Of a DNA stretch of 47,975 bases, positions 41,080 to 47,975 are shown in pieces; the stretch's first letter is position 1; each line of letters begins with the position of its first letter. The notes beneath the pieces are model-generated. The model was given only the letters and a program-made list of their open reading frames with translations. It did no database searches and was not told the DNA's origin. This DNA is from Paenibacillus sp. YN15 (lineage in GTDB: Bacteria > Bacillota > Bacilli > Paenibacillales > NBRC-103111). The position numbers and the translations under genes were made by a program. Where the stretch lies: assembly GCF_003285005.1 (NCBI RefSeq), contig NZ_QMFA01000053.1, forward strand, positions 486 through 48,460, written 5' to 3'.

Positions 41080-41283
41080 ATGAATGAAAGCAAGTATGTA
41101 ATTAGCTCTTATAATCTTATGCAGAAAAGGCATATTGTCCTTGATGAAAATGCTGATGTTCAAATCACTCCGGAAGGAGAACGGCGCATCAAGGCGCTGT
41201 TTAACCGCATTAGTCCGGAGGAAAAAATTCTGCTGGATATCGCATTCTGCCAAGCTCATGAAATCCCCCCGAAATTATTTTGA
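41080..41283 (+). CDS. Small hypothetical protein
   Basis: A 67-residue protein (MNESKYVISSYNLMQKRHIVLDENADVQITPEGERRIKALFNRISPEEKILLDIAFCQ...) with no recognised family. AAAGGGAGG precedes ATG 41080. Its stop TGA is followed after two bases by the replicase ribosome site, so expression is coupled. Confidence 0.65.
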   Translation: MNESKYVISSYNLMQKRHIVLDENADVQITPEGERRIKALFNRISPEEKILLDIAFCQAHEIPPKLF

Positions 41284-41298
41284 TTGGAGGAACAAGGG

Positions 41299-43968
41299 TT
41301 GGACTTCCAGCAGCAAGCCATTGAATACAGCCTGAGAGGATTTTCCGTCTTCCCGCTGCGCGCCAAAAGCAAAGTGCCTGCCCTGTCCAAAGCACAAGGG
41401 GGGTGGGAGCCTTACAGCAAGCAAGCGGCCACACAGGAGCAAATTAAACGTTGGTGGACGGACAAGCCTTATAACAATATCGGCATTGCGACAGGTTCCG
41501 TCTCCGGCATCATTGTACTGGACATAGATACTCCAGACAATCCGGGGGAGCCGGACGGGTATGTTTCCCTCCGCGTGATTATGGAGCGCTTCGGGCCATT
41601 GCCGGATACGATGCACACGAAAACCGGCAGCGGTGGTACGCATTACCTGTTTAAACATCCCGGTTATACAGTACCTAATTTCAGCATGAAAAAGACGATA
41701 GGCATTGACTTGCGGGGTGACGGCGGGTATATCGTGGCTCCTCCATCTGTCCATCCTAACGGCAACCGTTACGAGTGGTACGGCGGCTCCCAAATAGCGG
41801 ATATGCCTAATTGGTTGTTGGAGCTTGCGGCTGACAAAAAGCCGGAATGGTTGAAGGAGCTTTTCCCGGATATGTTCCATACGCGCTCACAATCAAAGGA
41901 CAGTCAAAGGCAGTCCGGTAAAGCTGCCAGTAGCGCCGCAGATATATTAAACCGTTGCGCCTTCTGCCAGCATTGCCAGCGTGAAGCGGCCAGTTTGAGG
42001 GAACCGGAATGGTATGCCATGATATCCAACTTGTCCCGCGCTCCCGGAGGCTCCGACCTTATCCATGAGTTGTCCAAGCCACATCCCGGCTACGACCCGG
42101 ACAAGACTGCGGCCAAGATTGATCATGCGCTCCATCATGGCAAGCCCATCACCTGCCACTATATACAGCATAGTATTGGCTTCCAAGATTGTCCAGCGGG
42201 TGGCTGCGGCGTGAAGACGCCCATCGGGTTGCTGTATCCATCAGGGAAAGGCCCGGCCAAGGCATCAAATTCACGCCAAGCTGGAAGGGAGGAGAACACA
42301 AATGACAAGCAGGGCACGATCCGGCTGCCTAACCTCCCGGTCAAAGGCTTGATGCAGCCCAATAGCTGGAGCATAACGGAAAGCGGGATATGGCAGCAGC
42401 CGATGAGTGACGACCAGCCGCCAGTCCGGGTATGCCCTGTGCCGGTACTGTTGACCAAACGCCTTAAGAACATCGATTCGGATGAAGAGAAGATTGAAGT
42501 CGGCTTCCGGCGTGACGGCCGGTGGCAAAGCATCTGCGCTCCCAGGGCTACGGTGTTCAACCGGTCTGCTATTGTGGCTCTGGCGAATCAAAGCTTGCCG
42601 GTGACTTCCGAGAACGCCAAGCACCTTGTCCGTTATCTTGCGGACTTCGAGGGGGCCAACATGGACACGCTGCCGGTCGTGCAATCTGTCTCCCATCTTG
42701 GATGGGTAGGGCAAGACCGGTTCCTGCCGGGAGCCAGCGAAGGCATTCACTTGGACGTAGAGCTTGGCGGCACGTCTGCGGTAGCTGGCGGCTATCATAC
42801 GGAAGGGACCCTTGCCGAATGGCGTTCATTTGTGGAGCCGGTCCGCAAGTATACCATTGCCCGGTTCACGCTGGCCGCATCCTTCGCCGCGCCGTTGCTG
42901 GTGCTGGTCAATCAACGGGTATTCGTTGTTCATAATTGGGGACCCAGCCGCGGCGGGAAAACAGCCTGCCTGAAAACAGCCCTCAGCGTATGGGGAGAGC
43001 CGGATACCATCATGGCTTCATTCAATGCAACCAAGGTGGGCTTAGAGCGGTTGGCGGCGTTCTATTGCGATCTGCCGCTTGGGATTGATGAAAGGCAGGT
43101 TGTCGGGGACAAGCAAGGCTTTGTGGAGTCGTTGGTTTATATGCTGGGGCTGGGCAAAGGCAAAGCACGGGGCAGCAAGGGCGGGGGGCTGCAAGCCTTC
43201 CAGAATTGGCGTACAATCGCTCTGACAACCGGAGAGGAGCCGCTGTCTACGGATACCAGCACACAGGGGATCAAGACGCGGACGCTTGAAATCTATGGCA
43301 TTCCCATTGAAGACGAAGTTCTGGCCCGCAGGTTACACCAGGGGTTAGCCGCCAACTATGGTAGCGCAGGACCGGCCTTTGTTCGGCGGATCATGCAGGA
43401 GCTTGCCAAGGACCCTAATGCCTTCAAGGAGGATTACGCCACGATGCTGGCTGAATGGGAAAAGCGCAACGCGGGGCATATGGGTAGCCACCTGTCCGCC
43501 GTTACCACGGTTATGCTTGCGGATTACTACGCCAGCCGGTGGATTTTCGATGTGCCAGAGGAGCAAGCCTATGACGAAGCAATTGCCATGGCGGAACTGA
43601 TCCTAGCCCAGCAGGAGACGGCGGCGGAGGCAGATGAAGGGTTCCGGGCAATGGAGTATTTCCGAAGTTGGTGCCATGTGAATGTTACCAAGTTCAACGA
43701 AACACCCTCTACCGAGTGGTATGGCTTGTTCCGAAATGGAAGGATATGTGTATTTCCCACCATTTTTGAGCGTGCTATGAAAGATGGAGGCTTCAATTCT
43801 CGCCGGATTCTGGCCGATTGGGCAGACCGAAATTGGATTGATTACGAAGTCAAACCCAGTGATGGAAAAAGACGGTTGAAGATTGGGGTAATGTTGAACA
43901 GAGAACGTTACACGGTCATATCTGTCCGCCTGATCTACTCGTTGCAAGAACAGAATGAAGTGACGTAA
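41299..43968 (+). CDS. Replicase: PrimPol domain fused to DUF927 helicase-type ATPase
   Basis: An 889-residue protein. The N-terminal bifunctional primase-polymerase domain (about 1-180) has EYSLRGFSVFPLR, catalytic D75-I-D77, GSGGTHYLF and IDLRGDGGYIVAPPSVH. A middle linker leads to a DUF927 ATPase with Walker A GPSRGGKT (548-555) and Walker B D597-E598 (LPLGIDER). DUF927 occurs in the Cch helicases of SCC elements, relatives of SaPI Rep. TTG 41299 follows GGAGG at 41286-41290. Its last codons, GTG ACG TAA, form the first iteron of the adjacent origin. It should unwind and prime the element's own replication. Confidence 0.92.
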   Translation: MDFQQQAIEYSLRGFSVFPLRAKSKVPALSKAQGGWEPYSKQAATQEQIKRWWTDKPYNNIGIATGSVSGIIVLDIDTPDNPGEPDGYVSLRVIMERFGPLPDTMHTKTGSGGTHYLFKHPGYTVPNFSMKKTIGIDLRGDGGYIVAPPSVHPNGNRYEWYGGSQIADMPNWLLELAADKKPEWLKELFPDMFHTRSQSKDSQRQSGKAASSAADILNRCAFCQHCQREAASLREPEWYAMISNLSRAPGGSDLIHELSKPHPGYDPDKTAAKIDHALHHGKPITCHYIQHSIGFQDCPAGGCGVKTPIGLLYPSGKGPAKASNSRQAGREENTNDKQGTIRLPNLPVKGLMQPNSWSITESGIWQQPMSDDQPPVRVCPVPVLLTKRLKNIDSDEEKIEVGFRRDGRWQSICAPRATVFNRSAIVALANQSLPVTSENAKHLVRYLADFEGANMDTLPVVQSVSHLGWVGQDRFLPGASEGIHLDVELGGTSAVAGGYHTEGTLAEWRSFVEPVRKYTIARFTLAASFAAPLLVLVNQRVFVVHNWGPSRGGKTACLKTALSVWGEPDTIMASFNATKVGLERLAAFYCDLPLGIDERQVVGDKQGFVESLVYMLGLGKGKARGSKGGGLQAFQNWRTIALTTGEEPLSTDTSTQGIKTRTLEIYGIPIEDEVLARRLHQGLAANYGSAGPAFVRRIMQELAKDPNAFKEDYATMLAEWEKRNAGHMGSHLSAVTTVMLADYYASRWIFDVPEEQAYDEAIAMAELILAQQETAAEADEGFRAMEYFRSWCHVNVTKFNETPSTEWYGLFRNGRICVFPTIFERAMKDGGFNSRRILADWADRNWIDYEVKPSDGKRRLKIGVMLNRERYTVISVRLIYSLQEQNEVT

Positions 43969-44278
43969 AAACTGCCGCTAGTGACGTAATTTTTGGTCGA
44001 GTGACGTAATGGTGACGTAACGGAAATCCAGTAGTGGCAAGGATTTATAGGCATATTACGTCACTTACGTCACTAAATGTGTAATTTCTCTCTATAGAGA
44101 AAAAAAGAATCTACAATAAAAATTTTAACAATAAAAGGAAAAATGCAACCACGATTTTAAGTAAGAGAAAAAATAAGGTATGTGTTTCAAAAAAGTGACG
44201 TAACAGAAAAATGGTCGAAAAATCCCCGCCGTTACTGGTTTTTATCAAAAAAAAATTACGTCACCATGAGTGACGTAG
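43960..44278. other. Iteron array: probable replication origin
   Basis: GTGACGTAA occurs exactly at 43960, 43981, 44001, 44012 and 44195. Its complement TTACGTCAC occurs at 44056, 44065 and 44256, with one degenerate GTGACGTAG at 44270 forming an inverted pair with 44256. Spacings of 21, 20 and 11 bases match whole helical turns. Between the clusters lies an AT-rich tract (44074-44190) with a TTTCTCT/AGAGAAA repeat at 44085-44102. Iterons flanking an AT-rich region next to a replicase gene are the layout of SaPI-type origins. Confidence 0.8.
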
Positions 44279-44312
44279 AACCAAAATCAACACCCAAAGG
44301 AGGTTTTACGCC

Positions 44313-44732
44313 ATCGGCATAATTACAAAAAATGTTAAAACGTCAGCTTCGACGTCTCCCAACTTGGCGAGAATTTCAGAGCCATGCCGGGAACTGGATT
44401 TTTCCCCTGATGTGGACTGGAATCCCCGGTATGCGGCGCCGCAAAATCGCATTACACCAGAAGAACGGCGCGACAAACTTGCTTTATCAGAAGGGCTAAT
44501 GCCGCTTATCTCCGGGGAAGACTACGAAGCCCAATACAGGCCCAATAGTCACGTGTTCCTGATGTTAATAGACGGGCGGTGGGCCGCGTGGAGAGAGACG
44601 TGGAGGGATACTGATGAATCCCCTCACAAGGGGAAGTCCGTGTCCCAGAAGGTCATTACAGAGCGTGAGATTAGCTTTGAAGCGGCATTAAAAAAAGCAA
44701 GCCGCTACCTAACTTATGTATCCAGGAGGTGA
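44313..44732 (+). CDS. Hypothetical protein with an apparently non-standard start
   Basis: Unrecognised soluble protein (DFSPDVDWNPRYAAPQNRITPEERRDKLALSEGLMPLI...). A near-perfect ribosome site AAAGGAGG (44296-44303) is followed nine bases later by ATC at 44313 in the open frame, giving 139 residues. No ATG, GTG or TTG occurs at usable spacing. The first standard start is TTG 44364 (122 residues), which has no ribosome site. ATC may be a mutated ATG or a rare start. It is the first gene after the origin. Confidence 0.6.
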   Translation: MGIITKNVKTSASTSPNLARISEPCRELDFSPDVDWNPRYAAPQNRITPEERRDKLALSEGLMPLISGEDYEAQYRPNSHVFLMLIDGRWAAWRETWRDTDESPHKGKSVSQKVITEREISFEAALKKASRYLTYVSRR

Positions 44733-44736
44733 GACT

Positions 44737-44973
44737 ATGAATCCCCGGAAGGAGACACACACAAGTTCAAACGGTAAATTGGTATTTGGTGTCGCCAGCT
44801 TTATCTTTTCCATTATTTGCTTGATTTTTTGCCTTGTATTCATGATTCTGGCTGTGAAGCTCTTTCTTGAAGCGAATCTTCTTGATGCTTTATTTGCGAT
44901 TCTTGGGGCTATGGGAGTTTGGCACTTTGGTTACTTTGGGCTAATGCTCGCAGACAAGACCTTTTCGAGCTAG
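44737..44973 (+). CDS. Small membrane protein, two helices
   Basis: A 78-residue protein with two hydrophobic segments (LVFGVASFIFSIICLIFCLVFMILAV and LLDALFAILGAMGVWHFGYFGLML). No family recognised. AGGAGGTG precedes ATG 44737, overlapping the end region of the previous gene, so they are coupled. Confidence 0.65.
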   Translation: MNPRKETHTSSNGKLVFGVASFIFSIICLIFCLVFMILAVKLFLEANLLDALFAILGAMGVWHFGYFGLMLADKTFSS

Positions 44974-44993
44974 GAAATAGGAGCGTAGGCTGG

Positions 44994-45086
44994 ATGAAAC
45001 AGGATTTTTTGAGAAAAGCCTTATGTTTTATTTTGGCAACATTCATTGTATTCGGTTCTATTTGGATAGTTTTAGATTCAAAGTGA
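44994..45086 (+). CDS. Single-helix 30-residue membrane peptide
   Basis: ATG 44994 to TGA 45086: a short charged N-terminus (MKQDFLRK) followed by one transmembrane helix (ALCFILATFIVFGSIWIVL). AGGAG lies at 44979-44983. Too short for most gene finders; its place in a tight operon and the ribosome site support it moderately. Confidence 0.45.
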   Translation: MKQDFLRKALCFILATFIVFGSIWIVLDSK

Positions 45087-45110
45087 ATATAAGCCCATGG
45101 GAGGGTATCT

Positions 45111-45563
45111 ATGAAAACTCAAACGAAAAGCATAAGGGAGCAGATCAAAAGTGAACTGGAGAAGCTCCTGCCCCAAATGAAGCGGGTGGTTAACCTGATT
45201 GAGGATACCGAGGACAATTGGCTGGATCACTACGAACGGCTGGACCCGGATGACCAGTTTCAACGTTATATGTTCTATTTCATTGCCGAAAGTATGCAAA
45301 AAGCCCAGCGTACCATTGAAATCATGAAAGCTCCTGTCGTTGCCAGCGGCAAGCTGTACAAGAACAGTGCCGGCCGTTACGAGTATGAGCGGGGGAGTTA
45401 TTTCACCAGCGGCTGTCCCATCGAATTTCTGCATGAGGAAGAAGGCCGCGACCCGTCATGGATTCATTCTCGTGTAGAGCACAACGGCTCAGACTACTAC
45501 ATTGTGGGCTATCCTAACTTGTCCATGAACGGATTGTTTGTTCGTATGAGATTGCGGGGGTGA
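45111..45563 (+). CDS. DUF5348-domain protein
   Basis: A 150-residue protein. The helical N-terminus (SIREQIKSELEKLLPQMKRVVNLIEDTEDNWLDHYE) is followed by a C-terminal DUF5348-like domain (GKLYKNSAGRYEYERGSYFTSGCPIEFL ... SRVEHNGSDYYIVGYP). That domain is common in Firmicutes mobile elements and its function is unknown. GGGAGGGT precedes ATG 45111. The Spo11-like gene follows after 4 bases. Confidence 0.78.
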   Translation: MKTQTKSIREQIKSELEKLLPQMKRVVNLIEDTEDNWLDHYERLDPDDQFQRYMFYFIAESMQKAQRTIEIMKAPVVASGKLYKNSAGRYEYERGSYFTSGCPIEFLHEEEGRDPSWIHSRVEHNGSDYYIVGYPNLSMNGLFVRMRLRG

Positions 45564-45567
45564 ACAA

Positions 45568-46914
45568 ATGAGTGCTATAAGGTTGGAGGCCGGACTGGCT
45601 AATGTATTGGTTGATTTGCAGAATGAAATTGCTGAAGAGTTCAAGAGGATGATTGTTAAGGTATGGGATTCATGCGAACATGAATTTGCCCCGTTCTTTG
45701 CTGCCATGCGGGAATTGTACAAACAGCACAAAAGTGAAGCCTATTGGCAGGAAAATGAGGAATCCCCATTGTGGGACGTATTCAACGCAATTCCAGCAGA
45801 TACGAACGACTATCATTCGCTTTATATGGCCATCATGCATGAACGTGTTTGGGACTATAGCCGTTATAATGATTTGCACATCAAGTATGAACCGTTGCCG
45901 TATCATTTTGGATACAGCAGTTTTTATGAGGCGTTCATAAGCTTCACCGATAAGGCAATAGAGCAATTCGCTTCCGGCAGAAATTTGCAGGAGAAGCTGC
46001 GTAAAGAGCTTTTTATTATCCTGATTGTGAATCAGTATAAAGAGGAGCGAATGCAGCTTACTCTCCGCCAGCTATATTACCAGATGGTTTCCAAGAACCA
46101 TATTGCAAACAGCGAGAAGGAGTACAAGGGAATCATCGAACTAACGGGAAATATGCGGAGTTCCTGTGTCTTGGAACTGGATGAATTTGCGGATAATACA
46201 AGGTTTGCCGTCCGGTATCGTTATGCGGAAAAGGTAACAGACTTTCTTAAAGAGAAGCTGAATGCATACGGCTATGTAATGGATACTCGTAGCGGTCAAC
46301 CGAATTATTTGGAAGTATGGATTGAAAAGGAGGCGTTACGTTCCGTCTTCAAACCAATTACCGACGAGCAAGACGTTCCGCTCTTTATATGCCGGGGCTA
46401 TCCTTCTACATCATCCTTATTCCAGCAAGCAAAGGCTATTTCCAGAAAAATGAAGAAAGAAAAAACCATAAAGAATGTAACCATTCTTTATTATGGCGAT
46501 CATGATCCAAGTGGATTGCAAATACCGGAAGCTATTGAGAGGATTTTCCATGAAGATTACCAGATGCATTATGTTCATGTGAAACGCTGCGGCTTGCTCA
46601 TGAAACATATTCGTTCGTTCCATCTGCCTCCCAACCCCGCAAAACTCACCGACCCACGCGCCGAATCCTATGTGAGAGAGCATGGAGGAGAAAGCTGGGA
46701 ACTTGACGCAGTAGAGCCAAAGGAGTTGCAACGATTGGTTGATAGAGCGATTAATGACTACACCGATATGGAAGTAAAGGCTGAGGTCCGGTCAAAACAA
46801 TCGGAAGGAAGGGAACTAATCCAAAAGGTTACGGCTGATCTGATTGCTCAAATCGGTGGCATGGAAGAAGAAAACGAAGATTTGGAAGAAGATGAAGAAA
46901 GTGATTTGTTCTAG
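45568..46914 (+). CDS. Spo11/Topo VI subunit A-like protein
   Basis: A 448-residue protein. LTLRQLYYQMVSKN (tyrosines 170-171) resembles the catalytic-tyrosine motif of Spo11 and TopVIA. A Toprim domain follows with glutamate 253 (LEVWIEKEALRSVF) and D311-H-D313 (YYGDHDPSGLQIPEAI). This is the order of type IIB topoisomerase A subunits. No B subunit is visible. Short A-only homologues from mobile elements have been called Mini-A. The C-terminus is very acidic (EEENEDLEEDEESDLF). It could cut, relax or resolve element DNA during replication. ATG 45568 is coupled to the DUF5348 gene. Confidence 0.8.
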   Translation: MSAIRLEAGLANVLVDLQNEIAEEFKRMIVKVWDSCEHEFAPFFAAMRELYKQHKSEAYWQENEESPLWDVFNAIPADTNDYHSLYMAIMHERVWDYSRYNDLHIKYEPLPYHFGYSSFYEAFISFTDKAIEQFASGRNLQEKLRKELFIILIVNQYKEERMQLTLRQLYYQMVSKNHIANSEKEYKGIIELTGNMRSSCVLELDEFADNTRFAVRYRYAEKVTDFLKEKLNAYGYVMDTRSGQPNYLEVWIEKEALRSVFKPITDEQDVPLFICRGYPSTSSLFQQAKAISRKMKKEKTIKNVTILYYGDHDPSGLQIPEAIERIFHEDYQMHYVHVKRCGLLMKHIRSFHLPPNPAKLTDPRAESYVREHGGESWELDAVEPKELQRLVDRAINDYTDMEVKAEVRSKQSEGRELIQKVTADLIAQIGGMEEENEDLEEDEESDLF

Positions 46915-46966
46915 CTGAACCGTGCAGCGTCTTAATGTAAACATAGTTTACTAATTTTTTATTCAT

Positions 46967-47146
46967 CTGGAGGCGGACAAGCAGCATTACGGAATTGCCG
47001 GACTAACATCAAAAGAAGATTGGGAATGACATGAAGATTTGGGTTGCTGGTATGTATGTCGGGAATGTGAGCGGTGCGGATATTATTGGGAGGGACCGTG
47101 GTACATTTTTGATGATCCCGAGAAGTTAAGAAACACGCTGAATTAA
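46967..47146 (+). pseudogene. Interrupted small zinc-binding ORF
   Basis: One frame reads LEADKQHYGIAGLTSKEDWE, a TGA at 47027, then HEDLGCWYVCRECERCGYYWEGPWYIFDDPEKLRNTLN. The second part has four cysteines (CxxxCxxCxxC) like a zinc knuckle. No start with a ribosome site serves either part, so it looks like a small gene broken by a stop. The rest of 46915-47163 shows nothing clear. Confidence 0.3.
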
Positions 47147-47163
47147 AAATTACTGTCACACTA

Positions 47164-47215
47164 TTGACAAATCATAGGAACAATTATATTCTTAATACGA
47201 ACATATGTTCGTATT
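47164..47215 (+). promoter_or_regulatory. SOS promoter with perfect LexA/DinR box
   Basis: -35 TTGACA (47164-47169), 17-base spacer, -10 TATTCT (47187-47192). CGAACATATGTTCG (47198-47211) matches the extended B. subtilis LexA consensus at every position and lies within a 22-base palindrome (47194-47215) across the expected start. LexA here would block the small membrane-protein operon until DNA damage. The T run after it could also give some termination. Confidence 0.88.
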
Positions 47216-47233
47216 TTTTCTTTTGGGAGGAGG

Positions 47234-47386
47234 ATGGCTGTGTACGAAATTGAAACGGCCAGCGGCACCATTCAGGTGTTGTACACCATGACGTTAGGCG
47301 ACATTGCCTCTATTGTTGTCACTCTGCTGTTGCTTGCCACCTTCCTGCTATATTGGGTTTATCAAGTGCTGTGGGGGAGGCGATAG
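47234..47386 (+). CDS. Tiny membrane protein 1 of the SOS operon
   Basis: 50 residues: a polar N-terminus (AVYEIETASGTIQVLYTMT), one transmembrane helix (LGDIASIVVTLLLLATFLLYWVYQVLW) and a basic end (GRR). First gene after the LexA box. GGGAGGAGG at 47225-47233 fits GTG 47240 better than ATG 47234; both are in frame. The layout of an N-terminal polar part, one helix and a basic tail is that of filamentous-phage coat proteins, but no homologue was recognised. Confidence 0.65.
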   Translation: MAVYEIETASGTIQVLYTMTLGDIASIVVTLLLLATFLLYWVYQVLWGRR

Positions 47387-47388
47387 GG

Positions 47389-47508
47389 CTGATTATCGTT
47401 GATCCGTCTGTATCCATTACTGCACTTGCAACCGTTGTCGGTTCGACTCTGGCCACGGTCATGATTCTCCGATTCGTAGCAAAGGCGGTGACGACTTGGA
47501 GACAATAG
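47389..47508 (+). CDS. Tiny membrane protein 2, non-standard start
   Basis: About 39 residues: VDPSVSITALATVVGSTLATVMILRFVAKAVTTWRQ, i.e. an acidic/polar start, one helix and a basic C-terminus, like a mature pVIII-type coat protein. GGAGG (47376-47380) has no ATG, GTG or TTG in this frame at usable distance. CTG 47389 (eight bases) or ATT 47392 would be the start. It lies in a tight series of genes, which supports expression. Confidence 0.45.
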   Translation: MIIVDPSVSITALATVVGSTLATVMILRFVAKAVTTWRQ

Positions 47509-47648
47509 TTGGTGAAGCTCTGCGGGTTATCATCGGCATTCCCGATGTCGTAAAGGTGATTGCGGCCTATACCTCTTGCATAGCGATCTTTTTCGGGATT
47601 TTCTATTTTGTGAGGCATGTTGAGGATTGGAGGGCAGAGCAAAGATGA
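47496..47648 (+). CDS. Tiny membrane protein 3 of the SOS operon
   Basis: 50 residues from TTG 47496: METIVGEALRVIIGIPDVVKVIAAYTSCIAIFFGIFYFVRHVEDWRAEQR. It has an amphipathic N-terminal helix, one transmembrane segment and a charged tail. It overlaps the end of the previous frame by 13 bases; the SD (AAAGGCGG) is moderate. Its stop overlaps the ATG of the next gene. Confidence 0.6.
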   Translation: METIVGEALRVIIGIPDVVKVIAAYTSCIAIFFGIFYFVRHVEDWRAEQR

Positions 47649-47803
47649 ATGTATCCGATGTATGGGACTGGCCGTTTTTTTGGTCCATGTTTCGTAACTT
47701 TGTCGCTTCTGCGGCTCCCTTCCTCATGATCCCGGCTGCTGTGCTGGTTGTCGGAATGCTCATGAACGCGATTGTGTCGGCAGTTTCCAAGGGTAAAGGA
47801 TGA
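47645..47803 (+). CDS. Tiny membrane protein 4 of the SOS operon
   Basis: 52 residues: MNVSDVWDWPFFWSMFRNFV, then hydrophobic ASAAPFLMIPAAVLVVGMLMNAIVSAV and basic SKGKG. It has the coat-protein-like layout seen in its neighbours. GGAGG lies about 14 bases upstream in the previous gene. Its stop overlaps the next start (ATGA), showing coupled translation. Confidence 0.65.
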   Translation: MNVSDVWDWPFFWSMFRNFVASAAPFLMIPAAVLVVGMLMNAIVSAVSKGKG

Positions 47804-47975
47804 TTGCCGTGAAGAAAAAGGTCATGCTCCTCCTGGGAGCCGTCCTGATCGCCTTGGCTATCCCTTTTCAGGCCCATGCGGCCACATTTCCGGTTACTAT
47901 TACATCCACTAGTACAACATGTTGCAAATTCGTTCCCTATGGAAAAGGACCAAAAGGTCCTAAAACTCGTCGAGC
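47800..47975 (+). CDS. Secreted protein, cut by the window edge
   Basis: At least 58 residues. A clear signal peptide (IAVKKKVMLLLGAVLIALAIPFQAHA) with cleavage before ATFPVT; the mature part starts TITSTSTTCCKFVPYGKGPKGPKT and continues past 47975. ATG 47800 overlaps the previous stop; GTG 47809 is an alternative. In a virus-like reading it would be an exported minor coat or adsorption protein; in an ICE, a surface protein. The family cannot be told. Confidence 0.65.
   Translation, partial: MIAVKKKVMLLLGAVLIALAIPFQAHAATFPVTITSTSTTCCKFVPYGKGPKGPKTRR

Noticed and set aside
43960-44278. CRISPR array
   Set aside because: Repeats are 9 bases, in both orientations and irregularly spaced with no cas genes; an iteron origin fits better.
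47194-47220. Intrinsic terminator at the 22-base palindrome
   Set aside because: The palindrome plus T run could terminate, but it sits at the start site of a good promoter and matches the LexA consensus exactly, so an operator is the better reading.
36973-47975. Simple tailed prophage
   Set aside because: No terminase, portal, capsid or tail gene is visible in 11 kb, and the replication and small-protein genes do not fit that layout; the part beyond the window could still change this.

Overview
This window comes from a spore-forming, Gram-positive member of the Paenibacillaceae (Paenibacillus or a close relative). The left end carries the Bacillales housekeeping order guaB-dacA-pdxS-pdxT-serS-tRNA-Ser. 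Other host markers are an S-layer-homology (SLH) surface protein, an SspP-type spore protein, DinR/LexA-type SOS boxes, strong AGGAGG ribosome sites and frequent TTG/GTG starts. No database search was possible; names rest on motifs, gene order and recall of families.

Layout. 1-6553: core metabolism (GMP synthesis, cell-wall carboxypeptidase, PLP synthase, seryl-tRNA synthetase, tRNA-Ser). 6699-12557: a secreted tail-collar-like protein and a 1728-residue SLH-anchored multidomain protein. 12610-13368: three small genes ending in sspP. 13450-13679: an unclassified structured RNA candidate. 13786-18655: alpha-glucoside ABC importer plus GH13 alpha-glucosidase behind a promoter and palindromic operator. 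18809-19100: a CCGTTATTT repeat region. 19443-21893: ABC-2 exporter. 22108-26209: Fur-boxed siderophore uptake genes, in which an AraC regulator is fused in frame to the binding lipoprotein. 26486-29691: MacB-like efflux operon. 29806-33211: a LacI regulator and an FAD oxidoreductase gene that looks broken near its 3' end. 33559-36533: acyltransferase, MBL hydrolase and Rpn-type nuclease.

From 36869 to beyond the right edge the sequence is a tRNA-Arg(CCU)-integrated element with lower GC. On its left is a lysogeny/excision module on the minus strand: an XRE repressor plus membrane-anchored Mrr-like nuclease, then immA-int as a separate unit behind a LexA-type box. Rightward from a consensus promoter with repeated 18-bp operators run a Cro-like protein, an excisionase-like protein, a PrimPol-DUF927 replicase, an iteron array (TTACGTCAC/GTGACGTAA) that looks like a replication origin, DUF5348 protein and a Spo11/TopoVI-A-like protein. 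Last comes a perfect LexA box and promoter driving a tight array of 39-52 residue membrane proteins and a secreted protein cut by the window edge.

The most interesting reading is that this element is an SOS-induced provirus or virus-like element: DNA damage would raise ImmA and Int (repressor removal, excision) and the tiny membrane-protein operon together. The small proteins have the layout of filamentous-phage coat proteins, but no morphogenesis ATPase or capsid gene lies inside the window, so its class stays open (inovirus-like, other membrane-containing virus, ICE or satellite).
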